Below, piece after piece: positions 32,496 through 42,175 of a DNA stretch of 64,000 nucleotides (positions are counted from its first letter, which is position 1; every line of letters begins with the position of its first letter). Source of the stretch: an uncultured Alphaproteobacteria bacterium (GTDB lineage: Bacteria; Pseudomonadota; Alphaproteobacteria; HIMB59); contig CACLUX010000006.1 of NCBI GenBank assembly GCA_902610255.1, positions 1 through 64,000 on the forward strand. The letters run 5' to 3'. The position numbers were made by a program, and so were the translations under genes. The notes under the pieces were generated by a model. That model searched no databases. It saw only the letters and a list, made by a program, of their open reading frames with translations, and had not been told where the DNA came from.

Positions 32496-34292
32496 TTATT
32501 CAACGGTAACTGATTTAGCGAGATTCCTTGGTTGATCAATATCAGTACCTTCATTAAGAGCAAAATAATATGAAATGAGTTGAAGAGGAATAGTATAAAT
32601 GAAAGGTGTGTCAATAAAGTTTTCTTTGGGTAGGCTTACATTATGTGTGTTTAATGATTTTCTGTGAATTTTAACACTCGATAAAATTATAACCTTACCA
32701 TTTCTAGCAGCAATTTCCTCAGCATTTGAAATAGATTTCTCATATAGTTCGTTGTTTGGCGATAAGCAAATTGTTAATGATTTTTTATCGATCAATGCAA
32801 TTGGGCCATGTTTCATCTCTCCTCCAGGAAAGCCTTCGCTATGCATGTAAGATATCTCTTTTAATTTCAAGGATCCCTCTAATGCTATTGGGTATACAAT
32901 ATTCCTTCCAATAAAATAACAAGTATCAGATTGGCTTAATTTTTTTGCAATTTTTTTCGCCTCTGGTGTAAAATCGTTTATTAATTTTTTCAACTTTATT
33001 GGTAATAACTTTAGAATTGCTAAATTCTTATTATAATCTTTTTTCGATATGGAATTTGTCATTTTACCAATTTCAATAGAAAGATTGGCTAAGCTCAATA
33101 TTTGACAAGTAAAAGCTTTAGTTGAGGCTACACCAACTTCTTTATCTGCATAAGTAGGTATAGTTACATCAGCCTCCCTTACCATACTACTCTGTAAAGA
33201 ATTAGTTATAACTATAGAGGAATGTTTGTTTTTTTTGATATATTTTAAAGCCATCAATGTATCCATGGTTTCACCAGATTGTGAAATAAAAATAAATAAT
33301 ATTTTTTCGTCTTTATTTATTTTTTTATATCTAAGCTCGGAAGCTAATTCTGATGAAGTATCTATATTTGTATATTTATTAAAATAGTACTCCCCAACTA
33401 AACAGGCATGGTATGCAGTACCACATCCAACAAATATTATTTTTTTGTTTAAAATTAAATTTTTAAATTTGCTTTCAAAATCATTAAAAAATTCTTGTAA
33501 ATAGTTTTTTTGAGTAGCTTTTATAACTTCAGGCTGCTCATGTATCTCTTTCAACATATAATGTTGATATTTTCCTTTATCATATGGGTTTTGTTTAATT
33601 TCATTTTTTTCAAAAAGTATTTTAGCTTTATTTAAACTAGATATTTTAGACTGCTGAATTTTAATAATATCACCATCTTTAAGATGATAAATCTTATCAC
33701 TATAATCAGATAAAATAGATGAATCTGAGCATATGTAAGAGGAGTTTTTATTATGTGATAAGGCGATTGGACTGCCATTTTTTAATAAGTAAAAACAATT
33801 ATTTTTTTTTATAAATATAACAAAGGCGTAGTTTCCTTTAATTACACTTTTAAATACTCTAATAGCTTCATCTGAATTTTTATATTTATTGACTAAATAG
33901 GTGAGAAAGTAAAAACTGATTTCAGTATCTGATTGAATATTTTTAGGAATTTCTACAAATCGATTTTGAATTTTTCTATAGTTTTCAATTATACCATTAC
34001 AAACTAAAGTAAGATCATCATTTGCGAATGGATGAGCATTATTTTTACTAACAACTCCATGTGTTGCCCATCTTGTATGACCTATCACACCATAAAAATT
34101 TTTATCTGATACATTTTGAGCTTTATTTTTTAGTTCTGATATTTTGCCGACACTTTTAATGGTTTTTATTCGTTCTTTTGAAAACAAGGAAATGCCAGCA
34201 GAGTCATACCCTCTATATTCCAGCTTTTTTAAAATATCTATAGAGTTATTCTTTAAAGAAGATGAATTTAAGATACCAACTATACCGCACAT
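32496..34292 (-). CDS. glmS: Glucosamine-fructose-6-phosphate aminotransferase (isomerizing)
   Basis: Makes glucosamine 6-phosphate from fructose 6-phosphate and glutamine, the first step toward UDP-GlcNAc. It begins MCGIVGILN, with Cys2 as glutaminase nucleophile after Met removal; LEYRGYDSAGI and GHTRWATHG follow. The SIS domains show FISQSGETMDTL and GVASTKAFTCQ, and the end reads GTDIDQPRNLAKSVTVE. At 598 residues the length is normal. Its ATG shares one base with the glmU stop, and glmM lies elsewhere in this window (61741-63093), so the whole UDP-GlcNAc route is present. Confidence 0.98.
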   Translation of the reverse strand: MCGIVGILNSSSLKNNSIDILKKLEYRGYDSAGISLFSKERIKTIKSVGKISELKNKAQNVSDKNFYGVIGHTRWATHGVVSKNNAHPFANDDLTLVCNGIIENYRKIQNRFVEIPKNIQSDTEISFYFLTYLVNKYKNSDEAIRVFKSVIKGNYAFVIFIKKNNCFYLLKNGSPIALSHNKNSSYICSDSSILSDYSDKIYHLKDGDIIKIQQSKISSLNKAKILFEKNEIKQNPYDKGKYQHYMLKEIHEQPEVIKATQKNYLQEFFNDFESKFKNLILNKKIIFVGCGTAYHACLVGEYYFNKYTNIDTSSELASELRYKKINKDEKILFIFISQSGETMDTLMALKYIKKNKHSSIVITNSLQSSMVREADVTIPTYADKEVGVASTKAFTCQILSLANLSIEIGKMTNSISKKDYNKNLAILKLLPIKLKKLINDFTPEAKKIAKKLSQSDTCYFIGRNIVYPIALEGSLKLKEISYMHSEGFPGGEMKHGPIALIDKKSLTICLSPNNELYEKSISNAEEIAARNGKVIILSSVKIHRKSLNTHNVSLPKENFIDTPFIYTIPLQLISYYFALNEGTDIDQPRNLAKSVTVE

Positions 34293-35575
34293 TATTTTTT
34301 ATTATTAATTTTATTTTTCTGTTTTGATCTGGCTATTGAAAAATGATTATTTGGTATTGATTTAGTAATTACAGATCCTGCAGCTATGTATGCTTTATTA
34401 CCTATATTAACAGGTGCAATAATAGAAGAATTTGATCCAATAAAGGTATTATTACCTATTTTGCATTTCAGCTTATTTTTTCCATCATAATTACAAGTAA
34501 TAGTTCCGGCCCCAATATTACTATTTGTTCCTATAGATGAGTCTCCGATATAACTTAAATGATTTACTTTTACTCCCTTTGATAATTTTGATTTTTTAAT
34601 CTCAACAAAATTACCAATTTTTACCTCATCTGCCATAATAACCTCAGGTCTTATTCTTGCATAAGGGCCGACGGAGCAGTTATTACCTATTGTGGAATTT
34701 TCAATATAAGAAAAGGACTTAATAATAGAATTACTTTTGATACTTACATTTTTTTTTATAACAACATGTGGCTCAATTACTACTCCCGGAGCAATACTAA
34801 CATTACTCTCTATATAAACCGTATCAGGATGAATAATTCTAACACCACTGTCTATTAATTTTTTCTTTATAAATTCTTGAGATAATGTTTCTAATTTATT
34901 AAGTTCATTTAAGGTGTTAGCACCTGATATCACTGTGGCTTTATTTAAAAAAGTAGTCATTTTAAGTTTTTTATTTAAACAGACATTTACTAAATCAGTA
35001 ATGTAAAATTCATTCTTATTTTTATTTTTTTTTATTAACTTTAAATTTAATGCAGCTTTTTTTGAAATTAAAAATATGCCAGTATTTATCTCATTGATTA
35101 ATTTCTCTTCATTTGAACATTCATTTTCTTCAATAATACTTATTAATAAATTATTTTTTTTAATTATTCTTCCATACCCTTTTGGATTTCTTACATTTTG
35201 TGTAAGAACTGATAAGTCATCATCATTCTTTACACCTTTTGAAACAAAATCAGAGAGTATTTTATAATCGAAAATAGGTGTATCTGCTAAGGTCAATAAA
35301 AAATAATCAAATTTATTATTGTATTTATAAAATTGTTTAAAAGCTCCACCAGTACCGTCTATTGGATTTTGAATAAATACTTTTTCATGAATGAAATATT
35401 TTTTATTAGCTTTACTTGAAATAATAAAAGTTTTTTTTACTTGTTTAATTTTATTTAGTGCATCTAAATTATACTGTATTAACTCTTTACCAGATATTTC
35501 ATGAAGAAATTTTGGTTTAGATGATTTAAATCTTTTGCTCTTTCCAGCAGAAAGAATAATGGCGCATATATTCAT
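34292..35575 (-). CDS. glmU: Bifunctional GlmU (GlcN-1-P acetyltransferase / GlcNAc-1-P uridylyltransferase)
   Basis: Last two steps to UDP-GlcNAc. The N-terminal pyrophosphorylase motif is ILSAGKSKRFKSSKPK; NPIDGTGGAFK and LLTLADTPIF follow. From about residue 245 there is a left-handed beta-helix with hexapeptide repeats (SIAPGVVIEPHVVI, IGNNCSVGPYARIRPEV) and the acetyl-CoA region GAGTITCNYDGKNK, IGSNSSIIAPVNIGNKAYIAAGSVIT. At 427 residues it is a little shorter than E. coli GlmU (456). It is divergent from sua5 with a 65-base gap. Confidence 0.96.
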   Translation of the reverse strand: MNICAIILSAGKSKRFKSSKPKFLHEISGKELIQYNLDALNKIKQVKKTFIISSKANKKYFIHEKVFIQNPIDGTGGAFKQFYKYNNKFDYFLLTLADTPIFDYKILSDFVSKGVKNDDDLSVLTQNVRNPKGYGRIIKKNNLLISIIEENECSNEEKLINEINTGIFLISKKAALNLKLIKKNKNKNEFYITDLVNVCLNKKLKMTTFLNKATVISGANTLNELNKLETLSQEFIKKKLIDSGVRIIHPDTVYIESNVSIAPGVVIEPHVVIKKNVSIKSNSIIKSFSYIENSTIGNNCSVGPYARIRPEVIMADEVKIGNFVEIKKSKLSKGVKVNHLSYIGDSSIGTNSNIGAGTITCNYDGKNKLKCKIGNNTFIGSNSSIIAPVNIGNKAYIAAGSVITKSIPNNHFSIARSKQKNKINNKK

Positions 35576-35640
35576 AAAGTTGTAAAATAATATTAATTAA
35601 TCTTAACTGAATACTAAAAATATATCTAATTATGTAAATT

Positions 35641-36579
35641 ATGCCCAATATCGTTAAATCAAATTTATCAAAGCAACTTACACATTTCTTAAAGTCTAAA
35701 CTATTAAAAGATGAATTAGTAGTCTTGCCAACAGAAACTGTTTATGGGCTAGCTGGTTTAGGAACCAATATTAAAGCAGCAAAAAAAATTTTCTTATTAA
35801 AAAAAAGACCGTTGAAAAAAAAACTAATATTTCATTGTTCAAGTTTAAAAATGGTAGATAAATTTTTTAATTTAGATGATGAAAATTTAATTTTAGCTAA
35901 AGAATTTTGGCCTGGGCCTCTTACTCTTGTTTTACAAAGGAAGTCTCTCGAAATACCCAAATCTCTTACATTAAATAATGAGTGTGCTGTAAGAGTTCCA
36001 AATAATAAATTTACATTAAATTTAATTAATAAAGTAGGTAAGCCCCTTGTAATGCCTTCAGCAAACAAATTTAAACAACTAAGCCCAATCAACAGTGAAA
36101 TGGTTTTTCAGCAATTTATTGAGACAAATTTATTAATTGTAGATGGTGGAAAATGTAAAGTTGGTATCGAGTCAACTTTAATTAAAATATCTGATAACAA
36201 ATTGAATATAATAAGACCAGGGATGATATCATTAGAAAATGTGAAAAAAATATTACCCTATATGGTTATTAGTAAATATAACAAAAATTTAAGTTTTCCT
36301 GGAACTTCAAAAAAACATTATTCTCCGAAGAAGAAATTATTTTTAAATGTCAAAAATGCTAAAAAAAAATCTGCATATATAAACTTTGGAGCAAATAAGA
36401 AAGGTCAATTCAAAAATTTAAGTAAGAGTAGAAATTTAATTGAAGCTGCCAAAAATCTTTATCATTTTATTTTTTTAGCAGATAACGACAACCAATATAA
36501 AAATATAAGTATCGCACCTATTCCTTATAAGAAAATAGGTATCGCTATAAATGATAGATTACTAAGAGCATCTAAATGA
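35641..36579 (+). CDS. L-threonylcarbamoyladenylate synthase, Sua5 type
   Basis: Makes threonylcarbamoyl-AMP for the t6A modification of tRNAs reading ANN codons. The YrdC domain covers about 1-190: ELVVLPTETVYGLAGLG, KKRPLKKKLIFHC, FWPGPLTLVLQR and VMPSANKFKQLSP. The linker FPGTSKKHYSPKKKL near 220 and the extra C-terminal domain make it the long Sua5 form (312 residues) rather than TsaC. It overlaps the next gene by 4 bases. Confidence 0.93.
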   Translation: MPNIVKSNLSKQLTHFLKSKLLKDELVVLPTETVYGLAGLGTNIKAAKKIFLLKKRPLKKKLIFHCSSLKMVDKFFNLDDENLILAKEFWPGPLTLVLQRKSLEIPKSLTLNNECAVRVPNNKFTLNLINKVGKPLVMPSANKFKQLSPINSEMVFQQFIETNLLIVDGGKCKVGIESTLIKISDNKLNIIRPGMISLENVKKILPYMVISKYNKNLSFPGTSKKHYSPKKKLFLNVKNAKKKSAYINFGANKKGQFKNLSKSRNLIEAAKNLYHFIFLADNDNQYKNISIAPIPYKKIGIAINDRLLRASK

Positions 36580-37841
36580 AGTTTCCAATAAAAACTATAA
36601 GAAAAAGTGCCCAAATAACTGCTTTCCCTAAAAATTCTTTGGAGGTATCTAAACTGGTTAAATTTTCTAACAAATATAAATTTCATATTTTACCTATTGG
36701 TGGAGAGACTAATAGAGTGGATGGCACAAAACCTCAATTTGAAAAAACTATCCTAATAGATTTTAAAAAAATGAATCGTATTGAAGAGGTTGATACTGAC
36801 AATTTTATAATAACAGCTCAAAGCGGAACATTGTTAAAAACTATTCAAAAAGCAGCAAATAATAAAAAACTTTTATTTCCAGTTAATATTGCGCCAAGTG
36901 ATAAATGTACAATTGGCGGTAATATATCTACTAATGTTGGGGGTTTGCAAACCTTGAGATATGGTAACATAGAAGATCATATAAATGGCCTTGAAGTAGT
37001 GCTTAGTGATGGAACTATTTTAAATTTTTTAAATAAACTCAAAAAAGATAATTTTGGCCCAAAACTGTGGAAGTTATTTTGTGGTTCTGAGGGTGTTTTT
37101 GGAATAATTACAAGAGCGAGCTTAAAGTTAATCCCAAAAAAAAAATACAATTCTACATATTTAATACAAACAAATAGTTTAAATAAGTCAATTCGATTAC
37201 TAAAATTTTTAAGAAACAAGTACTTCGATAATTTAACAAGTTTTGAAATAATATTTCCAATACCTAGCTCTTATTTATTTAATGAAAGTACACATCACTT
37301 CAATTTAATCATAGAGATACAATCTAATATTATTGGTAATTACAAAAAAGACTTAAAAAAATACTTTAATTTAAATGAATTTAAAATTAATAAAATAGAA
37401 CATGATAAATCGAAATCATGGATATGGAGCAAAAGAGAAGAGTTAGTATATAATCAGATAAAATATAATTTTACTGAAAAATTTGATATTTCTTTACCCA
37501 TTGATAAGTGGTCTGTCTTTATTAAGAAGGTAAATACATTTGTAAAGGATAATAAAATCTTTACTCCTTATTTTTTTGGGCATTTGGGAGATGGTAATTT
37601 GCATTGCAATTTTAAAGTACATCCTAATTCAAAAAAGAATTGTGCTTACCTCTCAAACTTTATTTATGATTTGACTATTCAAAGTGAAGGTAGTGTGGCA
37701 GCAGAACACGGTCTTGGTTTGAAAAAAAATTATCTATTAAAAAAATATAAACCTAGTGAAAATTACCTTTTTATTAAAAAATTAAAAAAACACTTAGATC
37801 CTAACTCTAGATTAGGCAAAAATAAGTTATTTCAGGCTTAA
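36576..37841 (+). CDS. FAD-binding 2-hydroxyacid dehydrogenase, GlcD/D-lactate dehydrogenase type
   Basis: A 421-residue flavoprotein of the PCMH/FAD-oxidase C superfamily that oxidises a D-2-hydroxyacid. The FAD domain shows ILPIGGETNRVDGT, DKCTIGGNISTNVGGLQTLRYGN and LFCGSEGVFGIITRASL. The C-terminal half carries FGHLGDGNLHCNF (metal/substrate histidines) and SEGSVAAEHGLGLKK. Candidates are D-2-hydroxyglutarate, glycolate or D-lactate; the sequence alone does not choose between them. The 3' end overlaps the convergent puuB-like gene by 15 bases. Confidence 0.88.
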   Translation: MKFPIKTIRKSAQITAFPKNSLEVSKLVKFSNKYKFHILPIGGETNRVDGTKPQFEKTILIDFKKMNRIEEVDTDNFIITAQSGTLLKTIQKAANNKKLLFPVNIAPSDKCTIGGNISTNVGGLQTLRYGNIEDHINGLEVVLSDGTILNFLNKLKKDNFGPKLWKLFCGSEGVFGIITRASLKLIPKKKYNSTYLIQTNSLNKSIRLLKFLRNKYFDNLTSFEIIFPIPSSYLFNESTHHFNLIIEIQSNIIGNYKKDLKKYFNLNEFKINKIEHDKSKSWIWSKREELVYNQIKYNFTEKFDISLPIDKWSVFIKKVNTFVKDNKIFTPYFFGHLGDGNLHCNFKVHPNSKKNCAYLSNFIYDLTIQSEGSVAAEHGLGLKKNYLLKKYKPSENYLFIKKLKKHLDPNSRLGKNKLFQA

Positions 37842-39134
37842 TTGATCTTTTAATTTAAAATAACTCATTGCTAAAACTAATAATGGCTTATCAATTACAC
37901 CAAAACCAGGAAAGTTTTTATGTCTAAACTTTTCAAATAAGCTCAAATTATTGTTCTGATTAGTTATTGTTTCAGCAAGCATTTTTCCAACCATAGTTGT
38001 TATTGCTAAACCATGTCCTGAATATCCTTGTGCAAAAAAAATATTATTATCAATACTACCGATATGAGGGAATCTGTTTACAGTTATGGCAACGTGCCCA
38101 CTCCAAGTACACCAAGCTTTGAACTTTTCTAAACCAGGAAGTATCTTTTTTATACTTTTTTTTAAAGATAATTCCAAATTTATCGGATCTATATTAGAGT
38201 AACTTACACCTCCACCAAAAATTAAATTATTATTAGAATCCAGTCTAAAATAATTTAGTACAAATAACATATCTCCCACTGTGATAGGTTTTCGAAAATA
38301 TTTATTCAATTCTGTATTTGGAATATCAGTAAATGCTGATACATAAGTTTTAACAGGCATTATTTTTTTTCTTAAACTTTTATTCAAATTATCAATATAT
38401 GCATTACAGCAGATAATTAATTTATCAGATTTAACAATTATATTTTTTTCAGTTTTTATTGTTACTTTTTTTTGAGATTCATATGATATCACTCCTGTAT
38501 CTTCAAATATTTTACAATTTTGATTTTTTAATAATTCTCTTGCTAATCCTAGACAATAATTAAGTGGATGAATTTGACCACACTCTGAGTCATACATTGC
38601 AGATTTGTAATAAGGGCTATCAAAATACTGGTCCATTCTATTTTTTGGTAGATACGTCACTGATTCATAATCAAATTTTGTTTGAATCCTGTCTACGTAT
38701 TTTTTTAACTCCTCATCATGGGATTTACTTACTGCGGCTAAAACATAACCCTCGATTAAGTCACATTGTATATTTAAGTCTTTGATATTTTTTTTTACTT
38801 CTCTAACAGCGTCTAATGTGAATTGCCATAATATCTTAATTTCCTCTTCAGTGTGTTTTTGGCTAGAGTAATTCTCTGAGGAAAAACCATGTAATAATTG
38901 CCCACCATTTCTTCCAGATGCGCCCCAACCAACTTTATTTTTCTCCAATATGACTATATTTAAATCTGGATTTAATTTAGATAAATATAATGCTGATGAA
39001 ATTCCTGATAAACCTGCACCAATTATACAAACATCACATTGTAAGCTCTCATTTAATTTGTTAGTATTAAGACTGAATGCTTTTGTTCTTACGTAATAAT
39101 TATCTGAATAATCCATCAGATACATAAATATCAA
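37827..39134 (-). CDS. puuB: FAD-dependent oxidoreductase, PuuB-like (gamma-glutamylputrescine oxidase)
   Basis: Likely oxidises gamma-glutamylputrescine, releasing ammonia and H2O2. This DAO-family protein has the Rossmann motif CDVCIIGAGLSGISSALYLS near residue 30, the dinucleotide-loop glutamate in ILEKNKVGWGASGRNGGQLLHG, and a late FFAQGYSGHGLAITTMVGK that closes the FAD site. The GWGASGRNGGQ motif is typical of PuuB. I give the upstream ATG; MDYSDNYYV, six codons in (39116), is equally plausible. It starts 22 bases from the divergent puuA-like gene, and together with the transport genes next to it this favours polyamine over other amine substrates. Confidence 0.83.
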   Translation of the reverse strand: MIFMYLMDYSDNYYVRTKAFSLNTNKLNESLQCDVCIIGAGLSGISSALYLSKLNPDLNIVILEKNKVGWGASGRNGGQLLHGFSSENYSSQKHTEEEIKILWQFTLDAVREVKKNIKDLNIQCDLIEGYVLAAVSKSHDEELKKYVDRIQTKFDYESVTYLPKNRMDQYFDSPYYKSAMYDSECGQIHPLNYCLGLARELLKNQNCKIFEDTGVISYESQKKVTIKTEKNIIVKSDKLIICCNAYIDNLNKSLRKKIMPVKTYVSAFTDIPNTELNKYFRKPITVGDMLFVLNYFRLDSNNNLIFGGGVSYSNIDPINLELSLKKSIKKILPGLEKFKAWCTWSGHVAITVNRFPHIGSIDNNIFFAQGYSGHGLAITTMVGKMLAETITNQNNNLSLFEKFRHKNFPGFGVIDKPLLVLAMSYFKLKDQLSLK

Positions 39135-39156
39135 ATTTTAAAGGTTAGTTATAGCT

Positions 39157-40509
39157 ATGAATGATTATGTCGATTGGTTGAAGAAAAATAAAATAACAGA
39201 GGTAGAGTGTATGATCCCTGATAATTCAGGTATACCAAGGGGTAAAATACTACCAACAAAAAAATTTTTAAGCTCTATTGAGTCAGGTGGATTAAGATTA
39301 CCTTTAGCCCTATTCAAATTAGCAGTATCTAGAGATGTGACTTATTCAATAGATGATCAGATTTTAAATCCTACAGATGGTGATTTTATATTAAAGCCCG
39401 ATTTTAATACTCTTAGAACTGTTCCATGGTATGATGAACCAACCGCACAAGTTATTTGTGATGCTGTTGATAACAATGATAATGTTATAGAGGTTCACTC
39501 TAGAGGTATTTTAAAAAAAGTAATTGGTCTTTATGAAAACATGGGCCTTGAACCAGTAGTTGCTCCAGAAATTGAATTTTATTTAGTTAAGAAAAACAAT
39601 GATCCAGACAATCCTCTAGAGACACCAAGTGGGCAATCTGGAAGAATTGAAAAAGGAAATCAGTCTTACGGTATTGACGCTGTTAATGAATTTGATCATA
39701 TTTTTGAGGATCTGTATGACTACTGTGAGACTCAAGAATTAGAGGTTGAGAACATTAATCATGAGGATGGACCAGCACAAATGGAAATTAACTTCAAGCA
39801 TGGTAACCCTCTTGACTTGGCTGATCAGGTTTTTTTATTTAAAAGAACTCTGAGACATACTGCATTGAAGCATAATTTGTATGCAACTTTTATGGCTAAA
39901 CCGATGGAAGATACTCCAGGAAACTCGATGCATATACATCAATCAATTTTAAAAAAAGGTAAACCAATATTTGTGGATAAAAATCTTAAAACTACAAAAC
40001 ATTTTGATAACTATTTGGGTGGATTACAAAAATATTCAAAAGCTTTTTTACCTCTTTTTGCACCAAATGTTAATTCCTTTAAAAGGCTTAGAGGTTTTTG
40101 GGAGGAAGGTACACCTTTTAACCTAAACTGGGGTTTTGAAAACCGTACCTGTGGTTTTAGAGTCCCAAATTTTAACTCTGCCACACAGGCAAGAATTGAA
40201 AATAGACTTTGTGGATCAGACGTAAATCCATACTTAGCTATAGCTGCAACTTTATCTGCGGGATATCTAGGTTTGAAGAAAAAATTAAAAGCAACCCCAG
40301 AGACCAAAAAAGCTGCTTATAACGTAAATGTTTCTCTGACAGAAAGCATCTATCAATCAATAGATACTTTTTCTAGATCTAAGGAGGCAAAAGAGATATT
40401 TGGTGAAACATTTATAGAATTATTTTGTTCAATCAAAGACTTAGAGGTAAATGCCTATAATAAAATTATTACAGCATGGGAAAGAGAATATTTACTTCTT
40501 AATGTTTGA
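39157..40509 (+). CDS. puuA: Glutamine-synthetase-like gamma-glutamylputrescine synthetase
   Basis: ATP-dependent ligase of the glutamine synthetase superfamily, 450 residues. VECMIPDNSGIPRGKILP at the start, EIEFYLV (metal glutamates), HEDGPAQMEINFKHG, GNSMHIHQSI, NVNSFKRL, NWGFENRTCGFRVP and RIENRLCGSDVNPYLAIAAT are GS catalytic blocks, and the variant at the start is that of PuuA/GlnT types rather than GlnA. No adenylylation-site Tyr context of GlnA is seen. The position between puuB and potFGHI/aguBA supports putrescine as substrate. Its end overlaps potI by 18 bases. Confidence 0.87.
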   Translation: MNDYVDWLKKNKITEVECMIPDNSGIPRGKILPTKKFLSSIESGGLRLPLALFKLAVSRDVTYSIDDQILNPTDGDFILKPDFNTLRTVPWYDEPTAQVICDAVDNNDNVIEVHSRGILKKVIGLYENMGLEPVVAPEIEFYLVKKNNDPDNPLETPSGQSGRIEKGNQSYGIDAVNEFDHIFEDLYDYCETQELEVENINHEDGPAQMEINFKHGNPLDLADQVFLFKRTLRHTALKHNLYATFMAKPMEDTPGNSMHIHQSILKKGKPIFVDKNLKTTKHFDNYLGGLQKYSKAFLPLFAPNVNSFKRLRGFWEEGTPFNLNWGFENRTCGFRVPNFNSATQARIENRLCGSDVNPYLAIAATLSAGYLGLKKKLKATPETKKAAYNVNVSLTESIYQSIDTFSRSKEAKEIFGETFIELFCSIKDLEVNAYNKIITAWEREYLLLNV

Positions 40510-41289
40510 TCTATTAATTAAGTAAATACTAATTGCTGCTAATATAACAATTAGCATTATTATTGCGGAAAGAGCATTAACTTCTGGACTCAATCCCAAT
40601 CTAACTTTAGAAAAAACCACTATTGGCAAAGTGTTAGCTCCGGGACCGGTAGTAAAACTAGCAACGACAAGATCGTCCAAAGAGAGTGTAAATGCAAGTA
40701 ACCAACCTGATAATATTGCAGGTAATATTACAGGAGCAGTTACTTTCCAAAAAATCATATTTGGAATTGTCCCAAGATCCTGAGCAGCCTCTTCTATATT
40801 TTTATCGTAACTACTCAACCTTGACTGGATAATAACTGCAACAAAAGCTACAGAGAAAGTTATATGCGATATTAAGACTGTTAGTTGTCCTTTTGAGGAA
40901 GGAAAGCCAATAATATGGTTAGATGATATAAAGAATAACAACAAAGAAAGCCCTAAAATTATCTCAGGCATTACCAAAGGAGAAGAACTCAAGAAAATAA
41001 AGAAAGGCCTGGCTGGAATTTTTGATATTCTTGTTAATGAAAAACCAATCATTACACCCATGATTGTTGCAAATGTTGCTGAAAGAGAGGCAATTTTTAA
41101 ACTAGTATAAAAAGCCTCTAAAATTTGTTCATTTTGAAATAATTCCTTATACCATCTCAAAGAGAAACCCTTCCAAACCATAACTCTTTTATTATCATTA
41201 AAAGAATAAGCTATAAGAGTTAAAATAGGAAAATATAGAAATGAAAATCCAATTGTTAAGGTAAAAATTTTAAAAAATAATTTATTCAT
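40492..41289 (-). CDS. potI: Putrescine ABC transporter permease PotI
   Basis: Inner-membrane permease of 265 residues with six predicted hydrophobic segments. The EAA loop that contacts the ATPase is AAQDLGTIPNMIFWKVTAPV near 180. FSFLYFPILTLIAYSFNDN at the start and LSLDDLVVASFTTGPGANTLPIVVFS are typical of PotI/PotC. It overlaps potH by 8 bases and is the last gene of potFGHI. Confidence 0.92.
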   Translation of the reverse strand: MNKLFFKIFTLTIGFSFLYFPILTLIAYSFNDNKRVMVWKGFSLRWYKELFQNEQILEAFYTSLKIASLSATFATIMGVMIGFSLTRISKIPARPFFIFLSSSPLVMPEIILGLSLLLFFISSNHIIGFPSSKGQLTVLISHITFSVAFVAVIIQSRLSSYDKNIEEAAQDLGTIPNMIFWKVTAPVILPAILSGWLLAFTLSLDDLVVASFTTGPGANTLPIVVFSKVRLGLSPEVNALSAIIMLIVILAAISIYLINRSNIKK

Positions 41290-42175
41290 TTTTAAAATTA
41301 TATTTTGCGTACATTAATTGAAAAATAATTATTGGAAATACAAGAATTACAATACCAGACATTGCAAGTGCGCTAGCAATAGGCCAATCTCTATTTACAA
41401 AAAATTCATCCCAAATTATTTTCCCAAAATAAAGTTTATCACTGCCACCTAACATTTCTGGAATTATATATTCTCCAACAACTGGTATAAAAACCAACAT
41501 ACTCCCCGCAACAATTCCTGGTAAAGAGAGAGGTAAGATAACTTTTACAAACGTGTTTAAAGGCTTTGCACCTAAATCATTAGATGCATCAATCAAATTT
41601 AAATCAAATTTAACCAAATATCCATAAAGCGGTAAAATCATAAATGGAAGGTAAGTATAAACAACGCCTAAAATCACAGCATAATGATTGTGTAACATAG
41701 ATATTGGTTCAGTAATTAGACCTATATGTATGAGAACCGAATTTATTATACCAGAACCTTGCAGTAAGACTTTCCATGCATATACCCTTAAAAGAAAAGA
41801 ACTCCAAAAAGGTATGATAAGCATAATCAAAAGTATGTTTCTTATACTTGGTTTAGATTTTGCAACGTAAAAAGCTATGGGATAACCGATTAATAAACAT
41901 AATACCGTGGATGTAAAAGCTAATGATAGTGAATTGAGATATGATCTTATATAGAAAGGGTCTGAAAAAATGAATAAATAATTTCCAAGAGTTGAATTAA
42001 TCTTCAATCCATTTTCAGAAAAAGAGAAAAGATCACGATAAGGTGGCATACCCCATTCAGACACAGATATTGATATTTTAAAAATTAAAGCTAATGGAAC
42101 AAAAAAGAACAAAACTAGCCATAAATATGGAGTGAATACAAACCACACGTTTTGTTTTTTTAAATTTTTAATCAT
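41282..42175 (-). CDS. potH: Putrescine ABC transporter permease PotH
   Basis: Second permease subunit, 297 residues, with about six membrane helices. VFTPYLWLVLFFFVPLALIFKIS is the first; the EAA loop is ASNDLGAKPLNTFVKVILPL near 200, and FIPVVGEYIIPEMLGGSDKLYFG is a PotH/PotB block. It forms the channel with PotI. It overlaps potG and potI by 8 bases each, implying coupled translation. Confidence 0.93.
   Translation of the reverse strand: MIKNLKKQNVWFVFTPYLWLVLFFFVPLALIFKISISVSEWGMPPYRDLFSFSENGLKINSTLGNYLFIFSDPFYIRSYLNSLSLAFTSTVLCLLIGYPIAFYVAKSKPSIRNILLIMLIIPFWSSFLLRVYAWKVLLQGSGIINSVLIHIGLITEPISMLHNHYAVILGVVYTYLPFMILPLYGYLVKFDLNLIDASNDLGAKPLNTFVKVILPLSLPGIVAGSMLVFIPVVGEYIIPEMLGGSDKLYFGKIIWDEFFVNRDWPIASALAMSGIVILVFPIIIFQLMYAKYNFKNE

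Noticed and set aside
34292-34500. glmS ribozyme or other riboswitch upstream of glmS
   Set aside because: The glmS start shares a base with the glmU stop, so there is no leader; that ribozyme belongs to Gram-positive leaders.
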